Positions 5,521 through 11,192 of a DNA stretch of 11,192 bases are shown piece by piece. The DNA is from CANDYO01 sp049653745 (lineage in GTDB: Bacteria > Pseudomonadota > Alphaproteobacteria > Rickettsiales > CANDYO01). The stretch lies in assembly GCA_049653745.1 (NCBI GenBank), contig JBASGW010000010.1, forward strand, positions 1-11,192, read 5' to 3'. The notes beneath the pieces were generated by a model. That model was not told the DNA's origin. It saw only the letters and a list, made by a program, of their open reading frames with translations, and searched no databases. The translations under genes were made by a program, and so were the position numbers. Within the stretch, counting starts at the first letter, position 1, and each line of letters opens with the position of its first letter.

Positions 5521-6867
5521 TCATTTTCTACGACCTAATTTAGGAAGAGGTGCTGGAGATGACGATTCTAACTCAGAAGGCATAGGAACTCTAGCTAATT
5601 TTTGTAAAGGAGTTTGCTGTGTTGGAGCTATCATTGATTCTTGAGATCCCTGAGTTGTTGATGAGTTTTCTTGGAAATTACCTGATGAAAATGAAGCTAA
5701 AACTTTTGCTGCTTTTAATACAGCATCTTTTTCAAGACTAGAAGAACCAGATAAAATACCATCATCTAGCTTTTGCTTAGATTTTTGTTGGATTGGAGAA
5801 TCCATTGACTCCTGATCTGTATACATTGTTACTGAAGATATAGATGATGCCAAACTATCAGTTTCTAAAATAGATGATGCAGCGCGTTTTCTAGTATTAT
5901 TAGTAGCTTGCGTTTCTGCTGCTTCTAACATAGTTTTTATGTCTCTATCATTTTCACTGCTACCCACTGCTAAATCAACAGCTTTTTTACCTTCATTATT
6001 AGAATGTTTAACATTAATATCTGGGTGTTTAAGCAAATTTTCAACTATTTCAACATTTTTGTTCATAGCTCCTACCGTTAAAGCGGTATTGCCATCTTCA
6101 GCAACAGCATTAACATCTGCTCCAGCTACCATTAGCTTTTTAAGTAAAGAGACATTATTTGCCAGAGCCGCACTCATTAAAGGCGTTATTCCCGTTGATG
6201 TAAGAGCATTAATGTTTGCTCCTCTTTTTATTAGTTCTTTAGCAAAAAGATTTTGTTTGTATAAAATAGCTGCATGCAATAAAGTTTCATTATCAAGGCC
6301 TACTTCTTGATTAACATCTGTTATTTTATAAATATCCCTAACTGTATTTAATTCGTCATTTTTAAGTTTCTTTCTACAGGCTGTACAAACATTTAAAAAT
6401 TCAATATCTGTATCACAGTCACCAACTTTTTTAATCATGGGAACCGCGCTTCTTGCCTTCTCTAAATCTTCAACAAATTGCTCTTTTGTCCTTGTTGTTG
6501 TTAATAGCTTTGTTAACCGCCTATCTGTTACTGAATTTTTTGATATATCTCTTTCTGATATTTTAAACCATTTTTTTCCATCCTTGTTTAAAACTTTTTC
6601 ATCCACTCCTTGAGTGATGAGATATAGAGCTAATGGAAGATTTTTATTTCTTACTGCTAAATGAATAAGTGTTTCACCATTTTCATTAGTAATATTGAAT
6701 ATATTTTGACCTACTAAGTATTTTTTTTCTCCTAATGAACCATCTAAAGTTACTGTTTCATCTTTAAATTCACTACAAATAGCATTAGAATAATTAAAAT
6801 TTAACTCATTTCCTTTAGCTTGTCTAATTACCTCATTCCATTTTTCAAATAATTTTGCTTTACTCAT
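5521..6867 (-). CDS. Ankyrin-repeat protein with Ser/Gln-rich tail, candidate host-interaction protein
   Basis: The start is the ATG at 6865-6867 (448 aa), preceded by AAGGAG (6874-6879) at 6 bases. An in-frame ATG seven codons upstream lies on the far side of this site and is less likely. Ankyrin-type repeats appear as one N-terminal unit (about 61-103: N-G-E-T-L-I-H-L-A-V-R) and a cluster of three to four at about 190-300, with units such as D-N-E-T-L-L-H-A-A, T-G-I-T-P-L-M-S-A-A, G-A-D-V-N-A and G-N-T-A-L. Between them is a charged helical region with a C-x2-C (161-164). A basic N-T-R-K-R cluster follows at 324-328. The tail (about 330-448) is Ser/Gln/Pro-rich with a duplicated motif Q-E-S-M-x-x-P-x-Q-Q at 352 and 409, and ends in R-R-K. 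There is no signal peptide or membrane segment. Ankyrin proteins of intracellular bacteria are often type IV or type I secreted effectors; that is possible but unproven here. It is divergent from ubiE and upstream of potF. Confidence 0.85.
   Translation of the reverse strand: MSKAKLFEKWNEVIRQAKGNELNFNYSNAICSEFKDETVTLDGSLGEKKYLVGQNIFNITNENGETLIHLAVRNKNLPLALYLITQGVDEKVLNKDGKKWFKISERDISKNSVTDRRLTKLLTTTRTKEQFVEDLEKARSAVPMIKKVGDCDTDIEFLNVCTACRKKLKNDELNTVRDIYKITDVNQEVGLDNETLLHAAILYKQNLFAKELIKRGANINALTSTGITPLMSAALANNVSLLKKLMVAGADVNAVAEDGNTALTVGAMNKNVEIVENLLKHPDINVKHSNNEGKKAVDLAVGSSENDRDIKTMLEAAETQATNNTRKRAASSILETDSLASSISSVTMYTDQESMDSPIQQKSKQKLDDGILSGSSSLEKDAVLKAAKVLASFSSGNFQENSSTTQGSQESMIAPTQQTPLQKLARVPMPSELESSSPAPLPKLGRRK
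5587..5814 (-). repeat. Duplicated 19-codon motif in the tail of the ankyrin protein
   Basis: Codons at 5814-5758 and 5643-5587 encode two related 19-residue segments. Both read Q-E-S-M-x-x-P-x-Q-Q, followed a few residues later by Q-K-L. The copies are 171 bases apart and diverged at the DNA level but visibly related (tggag...tc-attga-tc...gatc on the plus strand). They may be old tandem-repeat remnants or short linear motifs for a partner protein. Confidence 0.55.
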
Positions 6868-6873
6868 AACCTT

Positions 6874-6879
6874 CTCCTT
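6874..6879 (-). promoter_or_regulatory. Shine-Dalgarno site that fixes the start of the ankyrin gene
   Basis: The minus strand reads AAGGAG, then AAGGTT, then ATG at 6867. The good match and 6-base spacing choose this ATG over the one at 6886-6888, which would place the site inside the coding region. Confidence 0.8.
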
Positions 6880-6923
6880 AATTAACATAAAACTAATTCT
6901 CTAATGCTATAGAAATAAAATTA

Positions 6924-6953
6924 CATATACAAACTTTATTTACCTGTTACCAA
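6924..6953 (-). promoter_or_regulatory. Candidate promoter for the ankyrin gene
   Basis: On the minus strand, TTGGTA (6953-6948), an 18-base spacer and TATATG (6929-6924) match four of six consensus positions each. An alternative pair is TTTGTA (6933-6928), 16 bases, TATAGC (6911-6906). Either would transcribe the ankyrin gene with a leader of about 35 to 55 bases. The region is AT-rich, so such matches arise by chance easily. Confidence 0.3.
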
Positions 6954-6967
6954 GTTTAAGTTATACT
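6939..6967 (+). promoter_or_regulatory. Probable promoter for the ubiE-ubiB-ccmA-ccmB cluster
   Basis: TTTACC (6939-6944) and TATACT (6962-6967) are separated by 17 bases, matching 4/6 and 5/6 of the sigma-70-type consensus. Transcription would start about 6974, giving a leader of roughly 30 bases that includes AAGGG (6991-6995), 8 bases ahead of the ubiE ATG. The -35 overlaps the zone proposed for the divergent ankyrin promoter, so the two may interfere. Confidence 0.5.
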
Positions 6968-7003
6968 AATCCTACTTTTGAAAATTCTTTAAGGGCGCCT
7001 CTC

Positions 7004-7738
7004 ATGAATAATAAAGTTAAATTTGGGTTTAAGGAAGTTAGTGATACTGATAAACAAACTTTAGTAAGCCAAGTATTTTCATCTGTAGCTCATAAATATG
7101 ATATCATGAATGATGTTATGAGTTTAGGAATACATCGTCTATGGAAATCTAGACTAATAGATCAATTACAACCCAATAAATCCTTGCTGGATATGGCATC
7201 TGGAACCGGAGATATTGCAAAACTTTATTATAATAAATGTACTAATCCTGATATAACTCTTTGTGATATTAATCAAGATATGCTCCAAGTGGGCAGAGAC
7301 AAACTTCTTGATAGCAATATCTATCAAGGACTCAAGTTTGCTTGTTGTAATGCAGAAGAGCTTCCATTTGACGATTCTAGTTTTGATTATTACACCATTG
7401 CTTTTGGCATACGTAATGTAACTAATATAAGTAAAGCTTTACAAGAATCCTATAGGGTTCTAAAACCAGGTGGGAAAATTATAGTTCTAGAATTTGCTCA
7501 AGTAGCTAATAAAAACTTAGCTAAAATTTATGATTTTTATTCCATGAATATTATTCCTCAACTTGGCAACCTAATTGTGGGTGATAAAGAATCTTACCAA
7601 TATTTAGTTGAAAGCATTAGAACCTTCCCTCGACAAGAAGAATTTTGTAAAATCATGGATAAGTCTGGGTTTAAAATAATTGATTATAAAAACTTAACTG
7701 GTGGCGTAGTTTGTATGTATACAGGGTATAGAATATAA
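7004..7738 (+). CDS. ubiE: Ubiquinone/menaquinone biosynthesis C-methyltransferase UbiE
   Basis: UbiE is a SAM-dependent enzyme that adds the C-methyl group to 2-polyprenyl-6-methoxy-1,4-benzoquinol (ubiquinone) and to demethylmenaquinol; in an aerobic alphaproteobacterium ubiquinone is the expected product. The protein is 244 aa, family-typical. It carries the N-terminal signature V-F-S-S-V-A-H-K-Y-D-I-M-N-D (24-37), SAM motif I L-L-D-M-A-S-G-T-G-D (61-70), the acidic ribose-binding D88, F-G-I-R-N (134-138), R-V-L-K-P-G-G (151-157) and Y-L-V-E-S-I-R-T-F-P (200-209), ending with G-G-V-V-C-M-Y-T-G-Y. It looks complete. It is the first gene of the plus-strand cluster, preceded by AAGGG and a reasonable promoter, with ubiB 5 bases downstream. 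Confidence 0.96.
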   Translation: MNNKVKFGFKEVSDTDKQTLVSQVFSSVAHKYDIMNDVMSLGIHRLWKSRLIDQLQPNKSLLDMASGTGDIAKLYYNKCTNPDITLCDINQDMLQVGRDKLLDSNIYQGLKFACCNAEELPFDDSSFDYYTIAFGIRNVTNISKALQESYRVLKPGGKIIVLEFAQVANKNLAKIYDFYSMNIIPQLGNLIVGDKESYQYLVESIRTFPRQEEFCKIMDKSGFKIIDYKNLTGGVVCMYTGYRI

Positions 7739-7743
7739 TAAAT

Positions 7744-9027
7744 ATGTTTAGGAATATACGCCATTTCTGGCGATTAATTTATATAGGAAGCGTCTGCTTA
7801 ATTCATCGTTCAAATTTAGCCAAGGCATTTGAACTATTAGGCCCTGCTTTCATAAAACTAGGTCAATTCTTATCAACCCGTCCTGATCTTATAGGCCAAG
7901 AATTCGCTAATAATTTATGCTATTTAAGAGATAAATTACCCTCTTTCCCCTTTAGGGAAGTTCGTAAAATTGTAAAAAGTGAATTTGGTAAAGAAATTGA
8001 AGAGCTTTATAGTGAATTTTATGAAATTCCTATTGCTGCAGCTTCTATTGCTCAAGTACATAAAGCTACAACTCTTGATGGCAAAGAAGTTGCCGTTAAA
8101 GTGCGCCGACCCAATATTGATAAAGTCTTAAAAAAAGAAATAGCCTTTTTTTATTTTGTTGCCAAAATTGTAGAAGGTTTATTTAGTAAATATAAGAGAT
8201 TAAAATTAAAAGAAGTAGTAAAAACCATAGAAAGAAGTTTTAATTTTGAATTAGATTTAAGCTTTGAAGCAGCTGCGGCTGATGAATTAGCTCAAAAAAA
8301 TAAGCTAGATTTTGTTTATATTCCTAAAGTTGACTGGCTTCGTACTAGCCATAAAATATTTACTATGGAATGGATAGATGCCGTATCAATTTATGAGAAA
8401 GATAAATTAATTGAAGCTAATATTGATCTTTCAATTTTAGCTACTAATTTTGTAGTTATGTTCTTTTCTCAAGCCTTTGTTGATGGATTTTTTCATGCTG
8501 ATCTCCACCAAGGGAATATAATGGTTAATAAATCTGGACAAATTATTCTCTTAGACTTTGGCATTATGGGAAGATTAGATTATAACAACAGGGCTTACAT
8601 AGCTCAAATTCTTCATGGATTCTTAAAAAAAGACTATGATTCAATATCAAAAATCCACCTTAAAGCTGGCTATGTTAGCAAAAAAATTGATCCTCAGGTA
8701 TTTGCTCAAGCATGCAGAGCTGTTGGAGAACCTATAATGAATTTATCCCCAGAACAAATATCTATTGCTAAACTACTAAGCCATTTATTTAAAATAACTG
8801 AAGATTTCCAAATGGAAACTCAACCACAATTGCTATTATTACAAAAAACTATGATAATGGTAGAAGGCATTGGTAAAGTATTATGCAATGATAAAAATTT
8901 ATGGATTCTAGCAGAGCCATGGATTAATCAATGGGCTCAAGAAAATCTCTCTAAAGAAGCAAAAATTGCAAAATTAATTAGAAAAATGGTTGATCAGATA
9001 ATAGAAAAAATTAAAGAAGAATTATAA
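7744..9027 (+). CDS. ubiB: Ubiquinone biosynthesis protein UbiB (ADCK/ABC1 atypical kinase), short form
   Basis: UbiB is an ADCK/ABC1-family ATPase of the inner membrane required for ubiquinone synthesis. Family marks are all present: the N-terminal K-x-G-Q motif F-I-K-L-G-Q-F-L-S-T-R-P-D (36-48), the Ala-rich loop A-A-A-S-I-A-Q-V-H (98-106) replacing the kinase P-loop, the catalytic Lys in V-A-V-K-V (K119), E-x-D-L-S-x-E-A near 169-176, catalytic loop H-A-D-L-H-Q-G-N (251-258) and D-F-G (271-273). At 427 aa it is clearly shorter than E. coli UbiB (546 aa). It stops about 55 residues after the conserved V-E-G-I-G block and lacks the paired C-terminal membrane helices. It starts 5 bases after ubiE with a poor ribosome site, so translation is probably coupled, and ends 1 base before ccmA. 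Confidence 0.93.
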   Translation: MFRNIRHFWRLIYIGSVCLIHRSNLAKAFELLGPAFIKLGQFLSTRPDLIGQEFANNLCYLRDKLPSFPFREVRKIVKSEFGKEIEELYSEFYEIPIAAASIAQVHKATTLDGKEVAVKVRRPNIDKVLKKEIAFFYFVAKIVEGLFSKYKRLKLKEVVKTIERSFNFELDLSFEAAAADELAQKNKLDFVYIPKVDWLRTSHKIFTMEWIDAVSIYEKDKLIEANIDLSILATNFVVMFFSQAFVDGFFHADLHQGNIMVNKSGQIILLDFGIMGRLDYNNRAYIAQILHGFLKKDYDSISKIHLKAGYVSKKIDPQVFAQACRAVGEPIMNLSPEQISIAKLLSHLFKITEDFQMETQPQLLLLQKTMIMVEGIGKVLCNDKNLWILAEPWINQWAQENLSKEAKIAKLIRKMVDQIIEKIKEEL

Positions 9028-9028
9028 T

Positions 9029-9640
9029 ATGCTCTCATATGTTAATCTTGCTCTCCAGTTAGGTAATAAAAATTTATTCTCCGGCGTAAGCTTTACTCTT
9101 CTTCCTGGCTCCATCTATCTTTTAAAGGGAGATAATGGCAGTGGCAAAACTAGCTTACTGAAAGCTATGGCAGGTCTTCACCAAGATCTAGATGGAGATA
9201 TCTTATGGAATAATAAACCCATAGATAATGAATTCTTTTATCATAAAATAATAAGTTATTTAGGTCATGAGAATGCTATTAAAGGTGAACTATCTGTTAT
9301 TGATAATTTGCTTTTATGGGCAGATTTAAAAAACACCCATTTATTACTTGCTCCAGCAATAGCCCAATTTAGATTAAATGATTATGTCGATACTAAATGT
9401 AAACATCTATCAGCTGGGTGGCAAAGGAGAGTTGCACTTGCAAGAATGGTTATTAGTAATAGTAAACTCTGGTTATTAGATGAACCCGAAACCAATTTAG
9501 ATGAGTTTGGACTAGAAATTTTATTAAAACTACTGCAAGTTAAAATCTCTAATGGTGGAATGGTTTTTATAGCCTCTCCTAGAGCTGAATATTATAAAAA
9601 AATTCCGACCATAAACATTCATGATTTTAAATATGCATAA
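9029..9640 (+). CDS. ccmA: Haem exporter/cytochrome c maturation ATPase CcmA
   Basis: The ATP-binding subunit of the CcmAB(CD) complex of System I cytochrome c maturation, which releases haem-loaded CcmE; 203 aa, usual length. It shows Walker A G-D-N-G-S-G-K-T (34-41), the CcmA hallmark L-G-H-E-N-A-I-K-G-E-L-S (78-89), signature L-S-A-G-W-Q-R-R-V-A-L-A-R (127-139; the family more often has Gln where Trp131 stands) and Walker B L-W-L-L-D-E-P (147-153) with a D-loop N-L-D. The H-loop is unusual: after G-G-M-V the usual T-H pair reads S-P (183-184), so the switch His appears to be absent. It begins 1 base after ubiB and overlaps ccmB by 8 bases. The frame is intact and the gene is probably functional. 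Confidence 0.9.
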   Translation: MLSYVNLALQLGNKNLFSGVSFTLLPGSIYLLKGDNGSGKTSLLKAMAGLHQDLDGDILWNNKPIDNEFFYHKIISYLGHENAIKGELSVIDNLLLWADLKNTHLLLAPAIAQFRLNDYVDTKCKHLSAGWQRRVALARMVISNSKLWLLDEPETNLDEFGLEILLKLLQVKISNGGMVFIASPRAEYYKKIPTINIHDFKYA

Positions 9641-10292
9641 TTTATTAAATTTAACTTTATTTGAACTGAAGAAAAACCTAATAGGCAATAAAAGCTGGAT
9701 TAATAATGGTATGTTTCTTTTAGTAAATATGACTATTTTACCCTTCACTATAAGTCCTTCTCCTGAAATTTTAGGAAAGTTTTTTATATCAAGCATCATG
9801 ACCAGCATTTTACTTGGAATAGTGCTCATTACTAACCATATATTTGATGAAGATTCTCGTGATGGAACTTTAAATCAATTTCTAACTTTCGGTATTCCTC
9901 ACCATATAATTTATCTAAGCAAAGTAATTGCAGCTAGCATAGAATTTATTCTAATAATTACTATTATTATGCCGGTTGTAGCTCTGTTTTATATGATATC
10001 ATTTGAAGTTATCTGGAAAATTTGGCTAGCAATTTTACTATCTATTCCATTACTTTCTAGCATTAGTGTTTTTGGATCAATGCTAACTATAAATTTAGCT
10101 AAAAATAGCGTTATTACTATTTTATTAATTTTCCCCTTGCTAATTTCAGCTTTAATTATCTTAAGCTTAGCTTCAGGAGAGATTGTCAATATGCAAGAAT
10201 TTAGCAGAGGATTTTCCTATTTAAAGATGAATATAGGATTTACTTTGTTATTGCTTCCTCTGCTCTGCTGGTTATCAAAACATCTATGCTAA
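9633..10292 (+). CDS. ccmB: Haem exporter/cytochrome c maturation permease CcmB
   Basis: The membrane partner of CcmA in the haem-handling ABC complex. With the ATG at 9633 it is 219 aa, matching the family (about 220) and the E. coli N-terminus in register. A second in-frame ATG at 9621 would add four residues and lengthen the overlap with ccmA from 8 to 20 bases; neither has a ribosome site, so the start is not certain. About six hydrophobic segments are visible, near 26-45, 49-70, 98-121, 126-148, 158-181 and 199-215. The family's cytoplasmic motif appears as I-F-D-E-D-S-R-D-G-T-L-N-Q (70-82), equivalent to the D-D-x-x-D-G-S-L-E-Q of E. coli CcmB. Translation is likely coupled to ccmA. ccmC-ccmH are not in the window. 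Confidence 0.88.
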   Translation: MHNLLNLTLFELKKNLIGNKSWINNGMFLLVNMTILPFTISPSPEILGKFFISSIMTSILLGIVLITNHIFDEDSRDGTLNQFLTFGIPHHIIYLSKVIAASIEFILIITIIMPVVALFYMISFEVIWKIWLAILLSIPLLSSISVFGSMLTINLAKNSVITILLIFPLLISALIILSLASGEIVNMQEFSRGFSYLKMNIGFTLLLLPLLCWLSKHLC

Positions 10293-10295
10293 GCC

Positions 10296-11192
10296 TTACT
10301 CTGCGGCTGAAGATTTTGATGTTTTATTATGAGTATTCACTAATGTTCCACCTGAAACAATTGCGTCCCTAATTTGCTGATGCAAATCTGTTAAACTAGA
10401 CGGAGAATGAGGAATCATAATACTATTCATATTCCCAGTTTTAGCCATTTCTTTTAGAGTATCAAAATATTGAGCTATAAGAATTAGAGTCATTACATCT
10501 CTAGCATCAATATCTTGAACATCTTTTTGGAAATCAGAAATAGAATCTCTAAGACCTTCAATAATTGCTTTTCTTTGCCCAGCAATTCCCTGACCTTGTA
10601 ATATATGACTTTGAGCATCAGCTTCAGCGGCTTTTATTTTTATAATTTTTTCAGCCTCACCTCTTTCAGCAGCAGCCATTCTTAAACGTTGAGCTTCATT
10701 TATTTCATTCATTGCTGTTTTAACTTTCTGATCGGGATTAATATCCGTTACTAAAGCTTTAATAATGTCATAACCAAATTCACTCATCACTTCATGCAAT
10801 TCTTCTTTAACGGCAACAGCAATTTCGTCTTTTTTAGAAAATACATCATCAAGCTTTATTGTTGGAACACGAGCTCTAACAACATCAAAAATAAAGGATT
10901 GAATCTGGCCTTTTGGATCATCAAAGGTGTAATATGCCTCATAAAGCTTTGTAGGCATAACCTTAAACTGAACAGAGGTCATAATATGTATAAACACATT
11001 GTCTAAAGTCTTAGTTTCAATAACTATATCCAGCTGCATCACTCTTAAACTTAACTTACCACGTATATTATCAATTAGAGGTATTTTAAAATTTAATCCC
11101 GGCTGAGCAATACGAATGAACTTACCAAAACGTTCCACAATATAAGCTGACTGCTGCTCTACCGTAAAAAAAGAACAGACTAAAAGAAAAAA
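10296..11192 (-). CDS. SPFH/band 7 (stomatin/QmcA-like) membrane protein, 5' end outside window
   Basis: The frame is open from the stop at 10296 to the right edge (298 visible residues), so the true start lies beyond the window; the in-frame GTG at 11138 is not needed as a start. The visible N-terminus is a hydrophobic tail (F-L-L-V-C-S-F-F) followed by T-V-E-Q-Q-S-A-Y-I-V-E-R-F-G-K-F, the classic opening of stomatin-like proteins after their membrane anchor. The SPFH core covers about 15-160 (Q-P-G-L-N-F-K-I-P, then R-V-M-Q-L-D). A charged Ala/Glu helix with E-A-Q-R-L-R-M-A-A-A-E-R-G-E-A-E near 166-181 is probably a coiled coil for oligomerisation. S-I-M-I-P-H near 257-262 matches the conserved hydrophobic C-terminal motif. 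Such proteins form ring-shaped membrane microdomain scaffolds and often regulate FtsH-type proteolysis. The gene is convergent with ccmB, with 3 bases between stops and no terminator hairpin seen. Confidence 0.88.
   Translation of the reverse strand, partial: FFLLVCSFFTVEQQSAYIVERFGKFIRIAQPGLNFKIPLIDNIRGKLSLRVMQLDIVIETKTLDNVFIHIMTSVQFKVMPTKLYEAYYTFDDPKGQIQSFIFDVVRARVPTIKLDDVFSKKDEIAVAVKEELHEVMSEFGYDIIKALVTDINPDQKVKTAMNEINEAQRLRMAAAERGEAEKIIKIKAAEADAQSHILQGQGIAGQRKAIIEGLRDSISDFQKDVQDIDARDVMTLILIAQYFDTLKEMAKTGNMNSIMIPHSPSSLTDLHQQIRDAIVSGGTLVNTHNKTSKSSAAE

Noticed and set aside
5939..6310. Open plus-strand frame (about 123 codons) opposite the ankyrin repeats
   Set aside because: It is antisense to a clear ankyrin-repeat region. 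The apparent hydrophobic Ser/Ala composition follows from the repeat's codons on the other strand, and no start signal is seen.
6868..6888. Upstream ATG as start of the ankyrin protein (seven extra residues)
   Set aside because: The good AAGGAG site lies between this ATG and the next one, at correct spacing for the downstream ATG only.
8900..9030. Frameshift truncating UbiB
   Set aside because: ccmA begins 1 base after the ubiB stop and no sequence resembling the missing membrane helices follows in any frame, so the short form looks genuine.
9530..9829. Minus-strand open frame across the ccmA-ccmB junction
   Set aside because: It covers two well-identified genes on the opposite strand and shows no family motif.
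11136..11138. GTG as the start of the SPFH protein
   Set aside because: The frame continues without a stop to the window edge, and the upstream residues form the expected membrane-anchor end and conserved Q-Q-S-A-Y-I-V-E-R-F-G, so the GTG encodes an internal Val.

Overview
The window is AT-rich (many A/T runs, A/T-ending codons) and reads as part of the chromosome of a host-associated alphaproteobacterium, most likely a Rickettsiales member or similar intracellular lineage. This is an inference from four things: AT bias; a ubiE-ubiB-ccmA-ccmB respiratory gene cluster (System I cytochrome c maturation plus ubiquinone synthesis); an ankyrin-repeat protein and a lineage-specific Ser/His-rich protein of the kind such bacteria often use in host interaction; and a dedicated polyamine importer. 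No rRNA, tRNA, CRISPR array, insertion sequence or phage gene was seen.

Layout. Bases 3-206 (+) are the 3' end of a gene whose C-terminus resembles the large NAD-dependent glutamate dehydrogenase. It runs 12 bases into the end of the convergent gene at 195-1337. From 6867 down to 195 all genes lie on the minus strand, in transcription order: ankyrin-repeat protein (5521-6867); a complete polyamine ABC importer potF-potG-potH-potI (5430 down to 1416), with periplasmic binding protein, ATPase and two permeases in the same order as E. coli potFGHI; then an unrecognised membrane-anchored His/Ser-rich protein (195-1337). A divergent promoter region (about 6868-7003) separates this block from a tight plus-strand cluster: ubiE (7004-7738), ubiB (7744-9027), ccmA (9029-9640) and ccmB (9633-10292). 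A stomatin/QmcA-like SPFH protein (10296 to the right edge, minus strand) converges on ccmB with 3 bases between them; its 5' end lies outside the window.

How the genes fit together. The plus-strand cluster supports the aerobic respiratory chain: UbiE methylates ubiquinone/menaquinone precursors, UbiB is an ADCK-type ATPase needed for ubiquinone synthesis, and CcmAB is the ABC part of the haem-handling machinery for c-type cytochromes. The minus-strand pot genes would bring in putrescine or a related polyamine, presumably from the host cytoplasm. The two proteins flanking the pot genes have no assignable enzymatic role. Both have long Ser-rich, probably disordered tails and are the best candidates for lineage-specific or host-directed functions. 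The core gene families are well known. The less ordinary points are sequence departures inside them (CcmA H-loop, UbiB C-terminus, PotF pocket), the orphan protein at 195-1337, and repeat/dyad structures in two intergenic leaders.
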